The notes: a model not told the origin generated them from the letters alone. Positions 1 to 6,670 are shown, counted from the stretch's first letter. The stretch: 17,727 nucleotides of DNA from DATLFA01 sp039934635 (GCA_039934635.1 JBDTLT010000102.1:1-17727); one strand, 5' to 3'. Translations and numbers: made by a program.

Positions 1-6
1 CCGGAG

Positions 7-79
7 TGGGCCGTGCGGGACTTGAACCCACGACCCCTTGCGTGTCGAGCAAGTGCTCTGCCAACTGAGCTAACGGCCC
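7..79 (-). tRNA. tRNA-Val (anticodon GAC)
   Basis: The minus strand folds into a complete cloverleaf of 73 nt. The acceptor stem is GGGCCGT/ACGGCCC with discriminator A. The D arm is GCTC/GAGC, the anticodon stem CTTGC/GCAAG, and the T arm GTGGG/CCCGC around TTCAAGT. The seven-base anticodon loop reads TCGACAC, giving anticodon GAC for valine. No CCA is encoded, so it must be added after transcription. Base 33, 5' of the anticodon, is C instead of the nearly universal U. The gene lies 22 bp downstream of the membrane-protein gene on the same strand and may be co-transcribed with it. Confidence 0.95.
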
Positions 80-101
80 CGGAGGGGCAAGATCGTAGCA
101 G

Positions 102-650
102 CTAGAGGTGCGACTCGGGTTCCGAGTTCTGCCAGCGAAACGCCCCTTTGAGGGGGCCGAGAGCCAGCAGCGCGCCCGCGGCGACGACAAACGCCGCGAG
201 GCCGACGAGCAACAATCCCCCACCCATGGTGATCGGCCCGATCTTCGAGCGACTGTCGGCCTGCTGCACCCGCCAGCGGTTCCAAAAGAACAGGCCGGCG
301 AGCACTACGGCGCAACCGGTGATGCCGAAGCGCACGATCGGATGCGAGGAACCGACCCACACCGCGCCGGCGAGCCCTGCCGCGACGACGGCGACGACGA
401 GCACGACCCAGCCGTTGCCGTTGTGCGTGCCGGACATGTCAAAGCCATCGGTGTAGCGGGCCCACGGCAACAGCGAGCCGACGATGGCGATCGCGGCGCC
501 GAGGAACGTGAACGCTCCCGCCATGCGCGCTCTCGGCGCCACTTTGGGCTCGGGGATCGGCTCGGCCGGGGGCACCGGCCAACCATCGGGCGGCGCGACG
601 TGCGGAGGCAGCGGCGGCTCGGCCGAGTACCACGCAGATTCGCGAGTCAT
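102..650 (-). CDS. Predicted four-helix membrane protein of unknown function
   Basis: I do not recognise a characterised family. From ATG at 650 the product is 182 aa. Residues 1-40 form a proline-rich tail (PPLPPHVAPPDGWPVPP). Four hydrophobic segments follow at about 44-63, 81-99, 106-123 and 142-164. The loop after helix 1 contains a short polar Asp/Gly/Asn-rich segment, and the end is short and charged. This layout is common among small actinobacterial integral membrane proteins whose cytosolic tail is proline-rich. An in-frame GTG at 659 would add three residues; neither start has a clear Shine-Dalgarno sequence. The gene is followed by tRNA-Val on the same strand. Being a membrane protein is well supported; any function would be a guess. 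Confidence 0.75.
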   Translation of the reverse strand: MTRESAWYSAEPPLPPHVAPPDGWPVPPAEPIPEPKVAPRARMAGAFTFLGAAIAIVGSLLPWARYTDGFDMSGTHNGNGWVVLVVAVVAAGLAGAVWVGSSHPIVRFGITGCAVVLAGLFFWNRWRVQQADSRSKIGPITMGGGLLLVGLAAFVVAAGALLALGPLKGAFRWQNSEPESHL

Positions 651-709
651 CACGCCCACACGGTACGACGGCCGGTCAATGGTTCCACGTCAGCTAGCGA
701 GGTGGACGG

Positions 710-2005
710 CTAGCGCGCCGCGGGCGTGGTCTGCTGCGCCTTGGCGGCGATGTTCATGAACGCGGAACGGTCGGATGCATCAGCCTTGCGGCCGACTCGG
801 GTCACGACGTCGACGTCGAGTGCCTCGGAGCGCAGGGCCCGCACCGTGCACTGCTCACGCGGGCGCACTTTGAACGGATCGAACTGGTAATTCCGCATGG
901 CGTTCTCGTGCGTGATCTTGTTGAGTATCTCGTCGGAGATACCTACGAAAAGTTCTTCGATCGCCTCGGGCCCGAACGGCCACGAGCTGTCGCTGTGCGG
1001 GAAGTCGGACTCCCAACACACGTTGTCGATGTTGAACTCGTCGAGCAACTTCACCCCGATGCGATCCTTGATGAAGCAGCACATGATGTTGCGCTTGAAG
1101 ATGTCGGTCGGCGACATGCCCGCGGGGAACTCGTGCATGGTCCAACCCGAGTGACGATCGTGGATGTGCTCACCCCGCTGCAACACGTAGGGGATCCAAC
1201 CGATGTCGCCTTCGGTCAACGAGAACTTGAGCGTCGGAAAGCGATTCCAGAAATCGGCCCACACGAGATCGACGAGCGTGAACATCGACATCGTCGACGA
1301 CAGGTTCATCGGGATCGACGGCGGCGCGTCGGGCGAAGTCGTCGAGCTCTTCGACGACGAACCGACGTGACACGCGAGCACGGTGCCCTCGTCGCAACAC
1401 GCGGCGAACAGTGGGTCCCAATAGTCGGTGTGGATCGACGGCACGCCGAGGGCGGCGGGATTCTCGGAGAACGTCACCGCGTGACAGCCCTTGGCCGCGA
1501 GGCGATGCACTTCCTTCGCCGCTTCGTCGCTGTCGAACAGCGGCACGATGCCGCACGGGATGAACCGTTCGGGATACGCACCGCACCATTCGTCGACGTG
1601 CCAGTCGTTGTAGGCCTTGATCATCACGAGGTTGACGTCGCGGTCAGGCCCTTCGCTCAACACCTGTCCGGAGAAGCCGGTCCAGTTGGGGAAGTTGAGC
1701 CCGGCGAGTTGACCGCCCGCCGACATGTCGCGCACCCGCTCGTGCACGTCGTAGCAACCGGGTCGCATCTCGGCGAACGACGAGGGGTTGACGTTGTACA
1801 TCTCGCGCGGCTTGCCCGCCACGGCGTTGAGGCCGAGATTGCGCCCCTTCTTGTCGCCGTACCACCACTGCTGGTAGCCGTTCTCGTCGGTCAGCACCCG
1901 CGGGGCGCGATCCTTGTACTTCGCCGGCACGTGCGCATCGAACATGGTCGCCGGTTCACAAATGTGATCATCGACGCTGATGAGGATCATGTCGTCGCCG
2001 TGCAT
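710..2005 (-). CDS. Amidohydrolase_2 family protein (D-x-H-x-x-E subtype)
   Basis: This is a 431-aa TIM-barrel metal-dependent hydrolase or decarboxylase-like protein. The N-terminus reads SVDDHICEP (residues 10-18), where the family's usual HxH metal pair is replaced by D12/H14/E17. Further likely ligands are H193, H213 (CHVGSS), E265 (LTEGDIGW, where relatives have His) and D334 (ESDFPHSD). This signature is seen in many uncharacterised actinobacterial members, often in catabolic clusters. The frame is open upstream to an ATG at 2152, but the ATG at 2005 is preferred. It has an AGGGGGTGG Shine-Dalgarno five bases upstream, and the protein there starts just before the first beta strand. It resembles the amidohydrolase at 15311-16426 more than the other two in the window. 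Substrate unknown; hydrolysis or decarboxylation are both possible. Confidence 0.88.
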   Translation of the reverse strand: MHGDDMILISVDDHICEPATMFDAHVPAKYKDRAPRVLTDENGYQQWWYGDKKGRNLGLNAVAGKPREMYNVNPSSFAEMRPGCYDVHERVRDMSAGGQLAGLNFPNWTGFSGQVLSEGPDRDVNLVMIKAYNDWHVDEWCGAYPERFIPCGIVPLFDSDEAAKEVHRLAAKGCHAVTFSENPAALGVPSIHTDYWDPLFAACCDEGTVLACHVGSSSKSSTTSPDAPPSIPMNLSSTMSMFTLVDLVWADFWNRFPTLKFSLTEGDIGWIPYVLQRGEHIHDRHSGWTMHEFPAGMSPTDIFKRNIMCCFIKDRIGVKLLDEFNIDNVCWESDFPHSDSSWPFGPEAIEELFVGISDEILNKITHENAMRNYQFDPFKVRPREQCTVRALRSEALDVDVVTRVGRKADASDRSAFMNIAAKAQQTTPAAR

Positions 2006-2010
2006 GGCCA

Positions 2011-2016
2011 CCCCCT
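2011..2016 (-). promoter_or_regulatory. Ribosome binding site AGGGGG deciding the amidohydrolase start
   Basis: AGGGGG lies exactly five bases upstream of the ATG at 2005. With the next bases (TGG) it can pair with the conserved 16S rRNA end through one G-U wobble. It favours this start over the in-frame ATG at 2152. Confidence 0.7.
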
Positions 2017-2170
2017 GAAGAACGTTGCCCACGTTACCCGACACCCTTCGGCCACCGAGGCAAGATGCCGGACCACCGCTCGCGCCACCACTCCCCGTGA
2101 ACACGTTGCATCGAAAGGGACGCACGGGGGCTCTCGGTCCGGACGAGTCCACCTTTTGGCGGCGCAGGCT

Positions 2171-2184
2171 TTACATGGATGTAA
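2171..2184. promoter_or_regulatory. Perfect palindrome TTACAT-GG-ATGTAA, candidate operator
   Basis: A 14-bp AT-rich palindrome with six-base arms and a two-base centre sits in the 224-bp divergent region between the amidohydrolase (minus, start 2005) and the 65-aa ORF (plus, start 2230). It is 34 bp upstream of the -10 box of the small ORF. Position and symmetry suggest binding by a dimeric regulator, but no regulator gene is in the window and the assignment is inference. Confidence 0.35.
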
Positions 2185-2217
2185 CTCTGCGTTTCCCGAG
2201 CAGACTTTTGCCCGTCG

Positions 2218-2223
2218 TACAGT
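2218..2223 (+). promoter_or_regulatory. -10 box TACAGT for a leaderless transcript
   Basis: TACAGT fits the actinobacterial TAnnnT -10 pattern and ends six bases before the ATG at 2230, so transcription would start at or next to the start codon. There is no Shine-Dalgarno sequence, which agrees with a leaderless mRNA. No convincing -35 box is visible. Confidence 0.45.
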
Positions 2224-2229
2224 TTCCCC

Positions 2230-2427
2230 ATGAGCACAGCACTCAGAATTCGAGCCATCGAGGAATCACTCGATGCGGTACGGGCCATCGCAGAGCTGTC
2301 GCCTGAAGGCAGCGCCGACGTCCAAGACCGTGTCGAACAAGCCCGTTCGATGATCGAGAGCCTCCCCGAACCCATCGGCGTCACCGAGATCCGTGTCCGC
2401 CGGTCGCGTATCCGCCGAGCCGCCTGA
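2230..2427 (+). CDS. Small conserved-looking protein, 65 aa, function unknown
   Basis: The ORF encodes a 65-aa, highly charged, probably alpha-helical protein. Residues 8-46 contain regular hydrophobic spacing (IRAIEESLDAVRAIAEL, then a Glu/Gln-rich helix). The tail is short and basic (RVRRSRIRR). There are no cysteines and no transmembrane segment. I do not recognise it. Reasons to call it real: a TAnnnT -10 box six bases before the ATG (leaderless layout), GC-biased third positions, and a strong hairpin 24 bp after the stop. It might act as a small helical regulator or partner protein, but nothing in the sequence proves that. Confidence 0.55.
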   Translation: MSTALRIRAIEESLDAVRAIAELSPEGSADVQDRVEQARSMIESLPEPIGVTEIRVRRSRIRRAA

Positions 2428-2451
2428 ACACCCACGCCCGCCACTGGTTCT

Positions 2452-2490
2452 CGGAGCGTGTACCTACAGCGCATGTAGGTACACGCTTCG
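2452..2490. terminator. 17-bp hairpin between convergent genes, likely bidirectional terminator
   Basis: Left arm 2452-2468 (CGGAGCGTGTACCTACA) pairs with 2474-2490 (TGTAGGTACACGCTTCG) over 17 bp with one G-U, around the loop GCGCA. It lies 24 bp after the stop of the 65-aa ORF (plus) and 12 bp after the 3' end of tRNA-Cys (minus), so it can end both transcripts. Neither strand has a U-tract, as in many actinobacterial terminators. The near-perfect symmetry would also suit a protein-binding site. Confidence 0.7.
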
Positions 2491-2502
2491 ACAACAACAC
2501 CT

Positions 2503-2579
2503 TGGAGCGCCGGGCGGGATTTGAACCCGCGATACACGGCTTTGCAGGCCGCTCCCTTTGGCCGCTCGGGCACCGACGC
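2503..2579 (-). tRNA. tRNA-Cys (anticodon GCA), CCA encoded
   Basis: The minus strand gives a full cloverleaf. The acceptor stem is GCGTCGG/CCGGCGC with one G-U, the anticodon stem GCGGC/GCCGT, and the loop CTGCAAA with anticodon GCA and the normal U33. The T arm is GCGGG/CCCGC around TTCAAAT. The discriminator is U73, a known identity element of tRNA-Cys, followed by an encoded CCA (2503-2505 on the plus strand reads TGG). It is transcribed away from the alpha/beta hydrolase gene and toward the hairpin at 2452-2490. Confidence 0.96.
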
Positions 2580-2638
2580 ATGCTTGGATCACACTGACGC
2601 CGAAGCACCCGTTGATTCCGTCGGGCATGCTACCCGGG

Positions 2639-3334
2639 ATGGACGGACCTTCGGCCAGTAAATCGCCCCTCGAATTGCTCGGCGCGATCGGCATGACCAA
2701 CTCCGAGCTGCGCCCGGGGCTGCGCCTCGTCGAGATCTACACCATGCAGCGCATGCTCAAGTTGTTGTGGTTCGGCAACCCTGCGGCCAGCGACGTCGTC
2801 GTCATGATGGCCGGAGCGATGGGCGGATTCAGCGGCCCGGCCCGCGCGCTCTACCTCGAATTCGCCGACCGTCAGGTGGCGCGGGAGCGTGGCGCGATCA
2901 TCGTCGACTACCGCAAGCCGGGCGATCTCGACCGATCCCTCCTCGACGTCGCGGCCACCGTCGACTGGTCGATGCGCGAAGGCGGACGCCGCTTCGTGAT
3001 GGTCGGGCACTCCTTCGGCGGTGCCGTGGCGGTCCAGGCCGGCGCCATGCTCTCGCAGCATTGCGCCGCCGTCGTGACCCTCTCGACGCAGAGTGCCGGC
3101 TGTCAGATCGCCAACCAGCTGGGCGACATCCCGTTGTTGCTGCTGCACGGCGACCGTGACGAGGTACTCACCCCCGACAACAGTGCGATGGTGCGGACGA
3201 TGGCGGGCTACGGCGACTTCCGCATCATCGAGGGCGCGGGCCACGGTCTCGAGAGCGCCCGCGACGAACTGATCGAGTTGCTCGACGAATGGATCGACGA
3301 TCGCTTCGCCGGCCGGGCAGACGCGGGCGCCTGA
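2639..3334 (+). CDS. Alpha/beta hydrolase
   Basis: From ATG at 2639 the product is 231 aa with the full catalytic triad of the fold: nucleophile S125 in GHSFGG, D174 in HGDRDEVL, and H202 in GAGHGL. An oxyanion-type loop AGAMGGFSGPA lies near residues 58-68. The size matches a small soluble esterase, thioesterase or lactonase without a large cap. The start is uncertain. The frame is open from 2558, but that would overlap tRNA-Cys. ATG codons at 2627, 2639 and 2693 are all possible, and none has a strong Shine-Dalgarno. It is followed after 40 bp by the HAD gene on the same strand. It probably hydrolyses an ester or lactone of the same catabolic route; substrate unknown. Confidence 0.85.
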   Translation: MDGPSASKSPLELLGAIGMTNSELRPGLRLVEIYTMQRMLKLLWFGNPAASDVVVMMAGAMGGFSGPARALYLEFADRQVARERGAIIVDYRKPGDLDRSLLDVAATVDWSMREGGRRFVMVGHSFGGAVAVQAGAMLSQHCAAVVTLSTQSAGCQIANQLGDIPLLLLHGDRDEVLTPDNSAMVRTMAGYGDFRIIEGAGHGLESARDELIELLDEWIDDRFAGRADAGA

Positions 3335-3338
3335 TCCC

Positions 3339-3344
3339 TACACT
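3339..3344 (+). promoter_or_regulatory. -10 box TACACT before a leaderless mini-ORF
   Basis: TACACT, close to the consensus TATAAT and of the TAnnnT type, ends seven bases before an ATG at 3352. It lies just after the stop codon of the alpha/beta hydrolase. It would give the HAD gene its own transcript in addition to readthrough. No clear -35 box. Confidence 0.4.
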
Positions 3345-3351
3345 CGCGACC

Positions 3352-3378
3352 ATGTCGCCGCCCGAGGTTCAACCATGA
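3352..3378 (+). CDS. Eight-codon upstream ORF, candidate leader peptide of the HAD gene
   Basis: ATG at 3352 opens an eight-residue ORF (MSPPEVQP) whose TGA stop overlaps the HAD start codon as ATGA (3375-3378). The TACACT box seven bases upstream makes it a candidate leaderless ORF. Ribosomes ending it would be placed exactly on the HAD start. The HAD start also has a partial GAGG (3364-3367), so the mini-ORF may equally be chance. Confidence 0.3.
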   Translation: MSPPEVQP

Positions 3379-4097
3379 GCTTCGACACCCTCGACCTCAG
3401 TCGCGTCGAAGCCGTGCTCTTCGATGTGGGCGGCGTGTTCTTCATCCCTAGCCATGTGTTGCTACGGCCGCTGCTCACCGACCTCGCCGTCGACGCGCCC
3501 GACGACGATTCATTTCGCCGCGCGCACTATGTCGGCATCCGCCACTGTGAAGACGAGCTCGAAGACGACGCGTTCTGGACGGGCTACAACTCGCGCTACG
3601 TCGAGTCACTCGGCATCGACGACCTCGACCGTCAGCGCGTCGCCGAAGCGATCCACGGCGTGTGGCTGTCGGGCATGCGCTTGTGGACATGGGTGCAAGA
3701 CGACGCCGTCGCCGCGCTCGCCCGCATCGCAAAGGTGACACGCGTCGGCATCGTGTCCAATGCCGACGGCACCGTCGAGCGCGACCTCGGACACTTCGGC
3801 GTGTGTCAGGTCGGCGAAGGCGCAGGCACCAACGTCGAAGTCATCATCGACTCGACCGTCGTCGGTGTCTCCAAACCGAATCCCGAGATCTTCCGCTTCG
3901 CGCTCGAAGCGATGAACCTGCAGGCCGAGCAGTGCCTCTATGTCGGCGACGCGTATCGCTATGACGTCGTCGGCGCGTCCCGGGCCGGGCTCCAGGCGTT
4001 GCACTTCGACCCCTACGAACTCCACGACGGAGCGGAGCACGCTCGCGCTCGTTCGCTCGATCAACTCGCCGACCTGCTCGAGAGTCTGCTCGGTTGA
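3375..4097 (+). CDS. HAD-superfamily hydrolase (subfamily IA type)
   Basis: The 240-aa product has all four HAD motifs. Motif I is LFDVGGV with nucleophile D17; motif II is VSNADG; motif III is the lysine in SKPNPEIF; motif IV is VGDAYRYDVVGASRAG. A helical cap fills about residues 22-90, which fits subfamily IA phosphatases and dehalogenase-like proteins. The usual general acid two residues after the nucleophile (DxD) is Gly here (DVGG), as in YihX-like sugar phosphatases. A haloacid dehalogenase is less likely because motif IV keeps its phosphatase acid. The start at 3375 is the first codon able to give the full motif I strand. The gene sits between an alpha/beta hydrolase and an amidohydrolase, 31 bp before the latter. 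Confidence 0.88.
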   Translation: MSFDTLDLSRVEAVLFDVGGVFFIPSHVLLRPLLTDLAVDAPDDDSFRRAHYVGIRHCEDELEDDAFWTGYNSRYVESLGIDDLDRQRVAEAIHGVWLSGMRLWTWVQDDAVAALARIAKVTRVGIVSNADGTVERDLGHFGVCQVGEGAGTNVEVIIDSTVVGVSKPNPEIFRFALEAMNLQAEQCLYVGDAYRYDVVGASRAGLQALHFDPYELHDGAEHARARSLDQLADLLESLLG

Positions 4098-4128
4098 TCT
4101 GCCGATCTCGCCCATTCGAAAGGTGATC

Positions 4129-4980
4129 ATGACCACGATCGTCGACACCCACGTGCACGTCGTCGCCCGAGACCGTGAGCTTTATCCGTTGGCGCCCGGT
4201 GTCGGCGTACACGCGTGGTACGACCAACAGCCGGCCGACGCCGAGGCGCTGCTCGGCGAGATGGACAAAGCCGGCGTACACGCCACGATCATGGTGCAGG
4301 GCCACGGCGCGTATTCGTACGACAACAGTTATTGCGCCGATGCACGATCGGCCGCACCCGATCGCCTCGCGAGCGTCTCGATCATCGACATGACGCGACC
4401 CGACCGCACCGAACTGCTCACGTATTGGGCGCAGCGCGGCATGGGCGGCACGCGCCTGTTCCACATACCGATCCCGGACAACCCGTGGCTCGACGACGAG
4501 GCGACGCTGCCCTTCTGGCACCAGATCGAGCGCCTCGGCGTGCGGGCCAACGTCTGCATCGTGCGCCGCGACCTGCCGCGAGTCGCGCGCCTGCTCGAGT
4601 GGGCGCCCCCCGTGCCGGTCTCGCTCGACCATTGCGGGCTCATCGAGATCCCCGGCTTCGACGCGACCCGCGCCCAACTCGAAGAAGTCTTCGCGCTCGC
4701 GCGTTTCCCCAACGTGCATCTCAAGGTGTCGACCAACGTGTTCGCGTTCGCTTCGCAGATCGGCCTGACACCCCCCGCGCTCGTGCGTGAGCTCGCCGAT
4801 GCATTCGGCGCCAACCGACTCATGTGGTGCTCCGATTGGCCGCAAGTGCACGACCGGCCCTACACACAGCTCGTGCACGAAGGCATCGAGGCCGGCGCGC
4901 TGTTGTCCGACAGCGAACGCGACAGCTACCTCGGCGGCACCGCGCTGTCGGTGTGGCCCGAGCTCGCGCCGCGCCGATAA
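4129..4980 (+). CDS. Amidohydrolase_2 family protein, 2-pyrone-4,6-dicarboxylate lactonase-like
   Basis: This 283-aa TIM-barrel protein has the classic amidohydrolase ligands: H8 and H10 in VDTHVH, H168 in LDHCG, and D236 in CSDWP. K199 (LKVS) lies on a neighbouring strand. Length and motif spacing fit the lactonase-like branch that includes 2-pyrone-4,6-dicarboxylate hydrolase, so lactone ring opening is a plausible role. The frame is open from 3940, inside the HAD gene, but the ATG at 4129 is preferred. It directly precedes the first barrel strand and follows an AAAGGTG Shine-Dalgarno. It is the only amidohydrolase in the window with a standard HxH pair. It is the last gene of the plus-strand set and converges on the thioesterase across 23 bp. 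Confidence 0.9.
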   Translation: MTTIVDTHVHVVARDRELYPLAPGVGVHAWYDQQPADAEALLGEMDKAGVHATIMVQGHGAYSYDNSYCADARSAAPDRLASVSIIDMTRPDRTELLTYWAQRGMGGTRLFHIPIPDNPWLDDEATLPFWHQIERLGVRANVCIVRRDLPRVARLLEWAPPVPVSLDHCGLIEIPGFDATRAQLEEVFALARFPNVHLKVSTNVFAFASQIGLTPPALVRELADAFGANRLMWCSDWPQVHDRPYTQLVHEGIEAGALLSDSERDSYLGGTALSVWPELAPRR

Positions 4981-5003
4981 CGGCTACCGGCCTGAGCGGC
5001 CTT

Positions 5004-5447
5004 TCAGAGCGGAGAGCTAGGGGCGACGCGCTCGAACGCGATGACCGCGTCGCGCACCGCCTGATGCACCGCCGCCGGCGTGCGCGTGACCGGGTGCGCG
5101 TTGACGTAGATGTTCTCGCCCGTGACCAAGAGATCGTCACCGCGATAGAGCGCGAACAAGAACTGCATGCTCGATGTGCCGATGCGACCGATGCGCACAT
5201 GGCAATCGAGCTCGTCGTCATACCGCGCCGGCGACTTGTATTCGACAGTTGCCTTCGCGAGGAAGAGATCGCCGTCGTACGCGAGCAACCCGTCGGGGTA
5301 CGGGATGCCGATGGCGCGTAGATACTCGGTCATGCCGACGTCGAAGTAGGTCAGGTAGTGCGCATTGAACACGATGCCCTGGGGGTCGACCTCGGCCCAC
5401 CGCACGCGCAGCGGATGCGAGAACGTGAACTCGTCCTTGCTCGTCAT
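5004..5447 (-). CDS. Acyl-CoA thioesterase, 4HBT hotdog fold
   Basis: The 147-aa product is a single hotdog domain of the 4-hydroxybenzoyl-CoA thioesterase/YbgC type. It shows the diagnostic segment RWAEVDPQGIVFNAHYL with catalytic D21 at the start of the central helix, followed by the strand containing VEYKSPARYDDEL. Such enzymes hydrolyse short, branched or aromatic acyl-CoA esters in the cytoplasm. It begins 15 bp after the acyl-CoA dehydrogenase stop and is almost surely translated from the same mRNA. It could release a dead-end or product acid from CoA in the pathway. The start has only a weak GAGCGG site, but the family alignment supports it. Confidence 0.92.
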   Translation of the reverse strand: MTSKDEFTFSHPLRVRWAEVDPQGIVFNAHYLTYFDVGMTEYLRAIGIPYPDGLLAYDGDLFLAKATVEYKSPARYDDELDCHVRIGRIGTSSMQFLFALYRGDDLLVTGENIYVNAHPVTRTPAAVHQAVRDAVIAFERVAPSSPL

Positions 5448-5462
5448 GCCGCGCTCATCATG

Positions 5463-6656
5463 TCAGTACGACCGCGGCAACCCGAGCAGCCGCTCGCCGA
5501 TGCGGTTGCGCACCATCTCGTTGTTGAGCGGCGCAAAGCTCCACAGGCGCACGTCGCGGAACCATCGCTGCATCGGCAACTCGCGGCTGTAGCCGAATCC
5601 GCCCATGAGCTGCATGCCCTTGAGCGTGATGTCCTGCGCCGCTTCCGATGCCATCAGCTTGGCCATGAGCGCCAGCATGTCGGCGCGCCCACCGCCCAGC
5701 TCGACCTCGGCCGCTCGCACCATCAGGCTGCGAGCCGCTTCGAGGTGCACCGCGGCATCGACCATCCAGTGTTGCGGTACCTGGAACGAACCGATCGCCT
5801 TGCCGAAGACCTGCCGCTCACGCGTGTAGTCGGTGATGAACTCGAGCGCTCCCCGACCGACCCCGAGGCTGGCCGCGCACGCGATGATCCCCTCGCGGTT
5901 CAACGTGCGAAACGCCTGCCGGAATCCGGCGTTTTCTGCACCGATCAGCGCATCATCGCCGAGCGCGACGTCATCGAAGAAGACCTCGCACGTCGACAGG
6001 CCGTGAATACCGAGCGTGTCGATGGGGCGGATCTCGACGCCCTTCGCATTGGTCGGCACGAGCAGCATCGACACGCCGTCGATCGCGGAGCGGGTGGCTT
6101 CGCCGGTGCGAGCGAGCACGATCAACCACTGCGCCCGCGTCGCGCCGGACGTCCACATCTTGTGGCCGTTGAGCCGCCACCCGCCGGCCGTTTCGCGCTC
6201 GGCGCGGGTCTTCATGATGCGGGCGATATCGGTGCCACCGTCGGGTTCACTGAGCGAGAACGAGACCTTGGTCCGCGCCGCCACCAGGTCGGCCAAGATC
6301 GCCCGCTGTTCGTCGGTCGACGCGAACGCGCCGAGCACCTGGATGATCATGTACTGCACGATCATGAACGCGGCCATCGACGTGGGGCCGGCCGCCAGCT
6401 CTTCGATGACGACCAGCTGGTCGCGCACATCGCCCGCGCCGCCGAGGGCCGCGGGGGCGTCGATGCCCAAGACGCCGAGCTCGTCGAGCTTCGCGTAGAG
6501 GTGGTCATCGAACTCCTCGGCCTCGTCGAGTTGACGGATACGGGCCGGCGGCGCCTCTCGCGCGATCAACGCCTGCAGCGCTGTCCGCAATTCGGCCCGC
6601 TCGGGCGAGTCGGCGACCGGATCAGCGAGCCGTCCGGCCTCGTCGGTGATGTCCAT
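5463..6656 (-). CDS. Acyl-CoA dehydrogenase
   Basis: A 397-aa FAD enzyme that would form the alpha,beta-double bond of an acyl-CoA. FAD-binding motifs are SLSEPDGGTDIARI (about 135-147) and GHKMWTSGA (164-172). The C-terminal motif is MGGFGYSRELPMQRWFRDVR (351-370), and the protein ends in the common LGLPRSY. By my alignment, the catalytic glutamate position of medium-chain enzymes (376) is proline (FAPLNNEM). A glutamate, E255, sits in helix G (LNREG), where long-chain and isovaleryl-CoA dehydrogenases carry their base. So it is likely active with a relocated base and may prefer branched or bulky chains. The transcript looks leaderless: TACTGT ends seven bases before the ATG, with no Shine-Dalgarno. 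The thioesterase follows. Confidence 0.93.
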   Translation of the reverse strand: MDITDEAGRLADPVADSPERAELRTALQALIAREAPPARIRQLDEAEEFDDHLYAKLDELGVLGIDAPAALGGAGDVRDQLVVIEELAAGPTSMAAFMIVQYMIIQVLGAFASTDEQRAILADLVAARTKVSFSLSEPDGGTDIARIMKTRAERETAGGWRLNGHKMWTSGATRAQWLIVLARTGEATRSAIDGVSMLLVPTNAKGVEIRPIDTLGIHGLSTCEVFFDDVALGDDALIGAENAGFRQAFRTLNREGIIACAASLGVGRGALEFITDYTRERQVFGKAIGSFQVPQHWMVDAAVHLEAARSLMVRAAEVELGGGRADMLALMAKLMASEAAQDITLKGMQLMGGFGYSRELPMQRWFRDVRLWSFAPLNNEMVRNRIGERLLGLPRSY

Positions 6657-6663
6657 CCGGTCG

Positions 6664-6669
6664 ACAGTA
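6664..6669 (-). promoter_or_regulatory. -10 box TACTGT of the acyl-CoA dehydrogenase gene
   Basis: On the minus strand TACTGT ends seven bases before the ATG at 6656, predicting a leaderless mRNA. It lies inside the palindrome at 6660-6680. No good -35 box is seen. Confidence 0.45.
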
Positions 6670-6670
6670 C

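Noticed and set aside
693..714. Hairpin from two GCTAGC copies at the end of the first amidohydrolase
   Set aside because: Six-base stem with a ten-base loop overlapping the stop codon and no U-tract; could be chance.
908..2233. Long plus-strand ORF of 441 aa
   Set aside because: It is antisense to the amidohydrolase, rich in Arg/His/Val from GC-biased codons, and has no recognisable motif.
2503..4980. Genomic island inserted at tRNA-Cys
   Set aside because: The 3' end of the tRNA faces left, away from the catabolic genes, and I found no integrase gene or repeated tRNA end.
4981..5003. Terminator between the convergent amidohydrolase and thioesterase
   Set aside because: Only four-base GGCC and CTGA/TCAG pairings are possible in the 23-bp gap, too weak to call.
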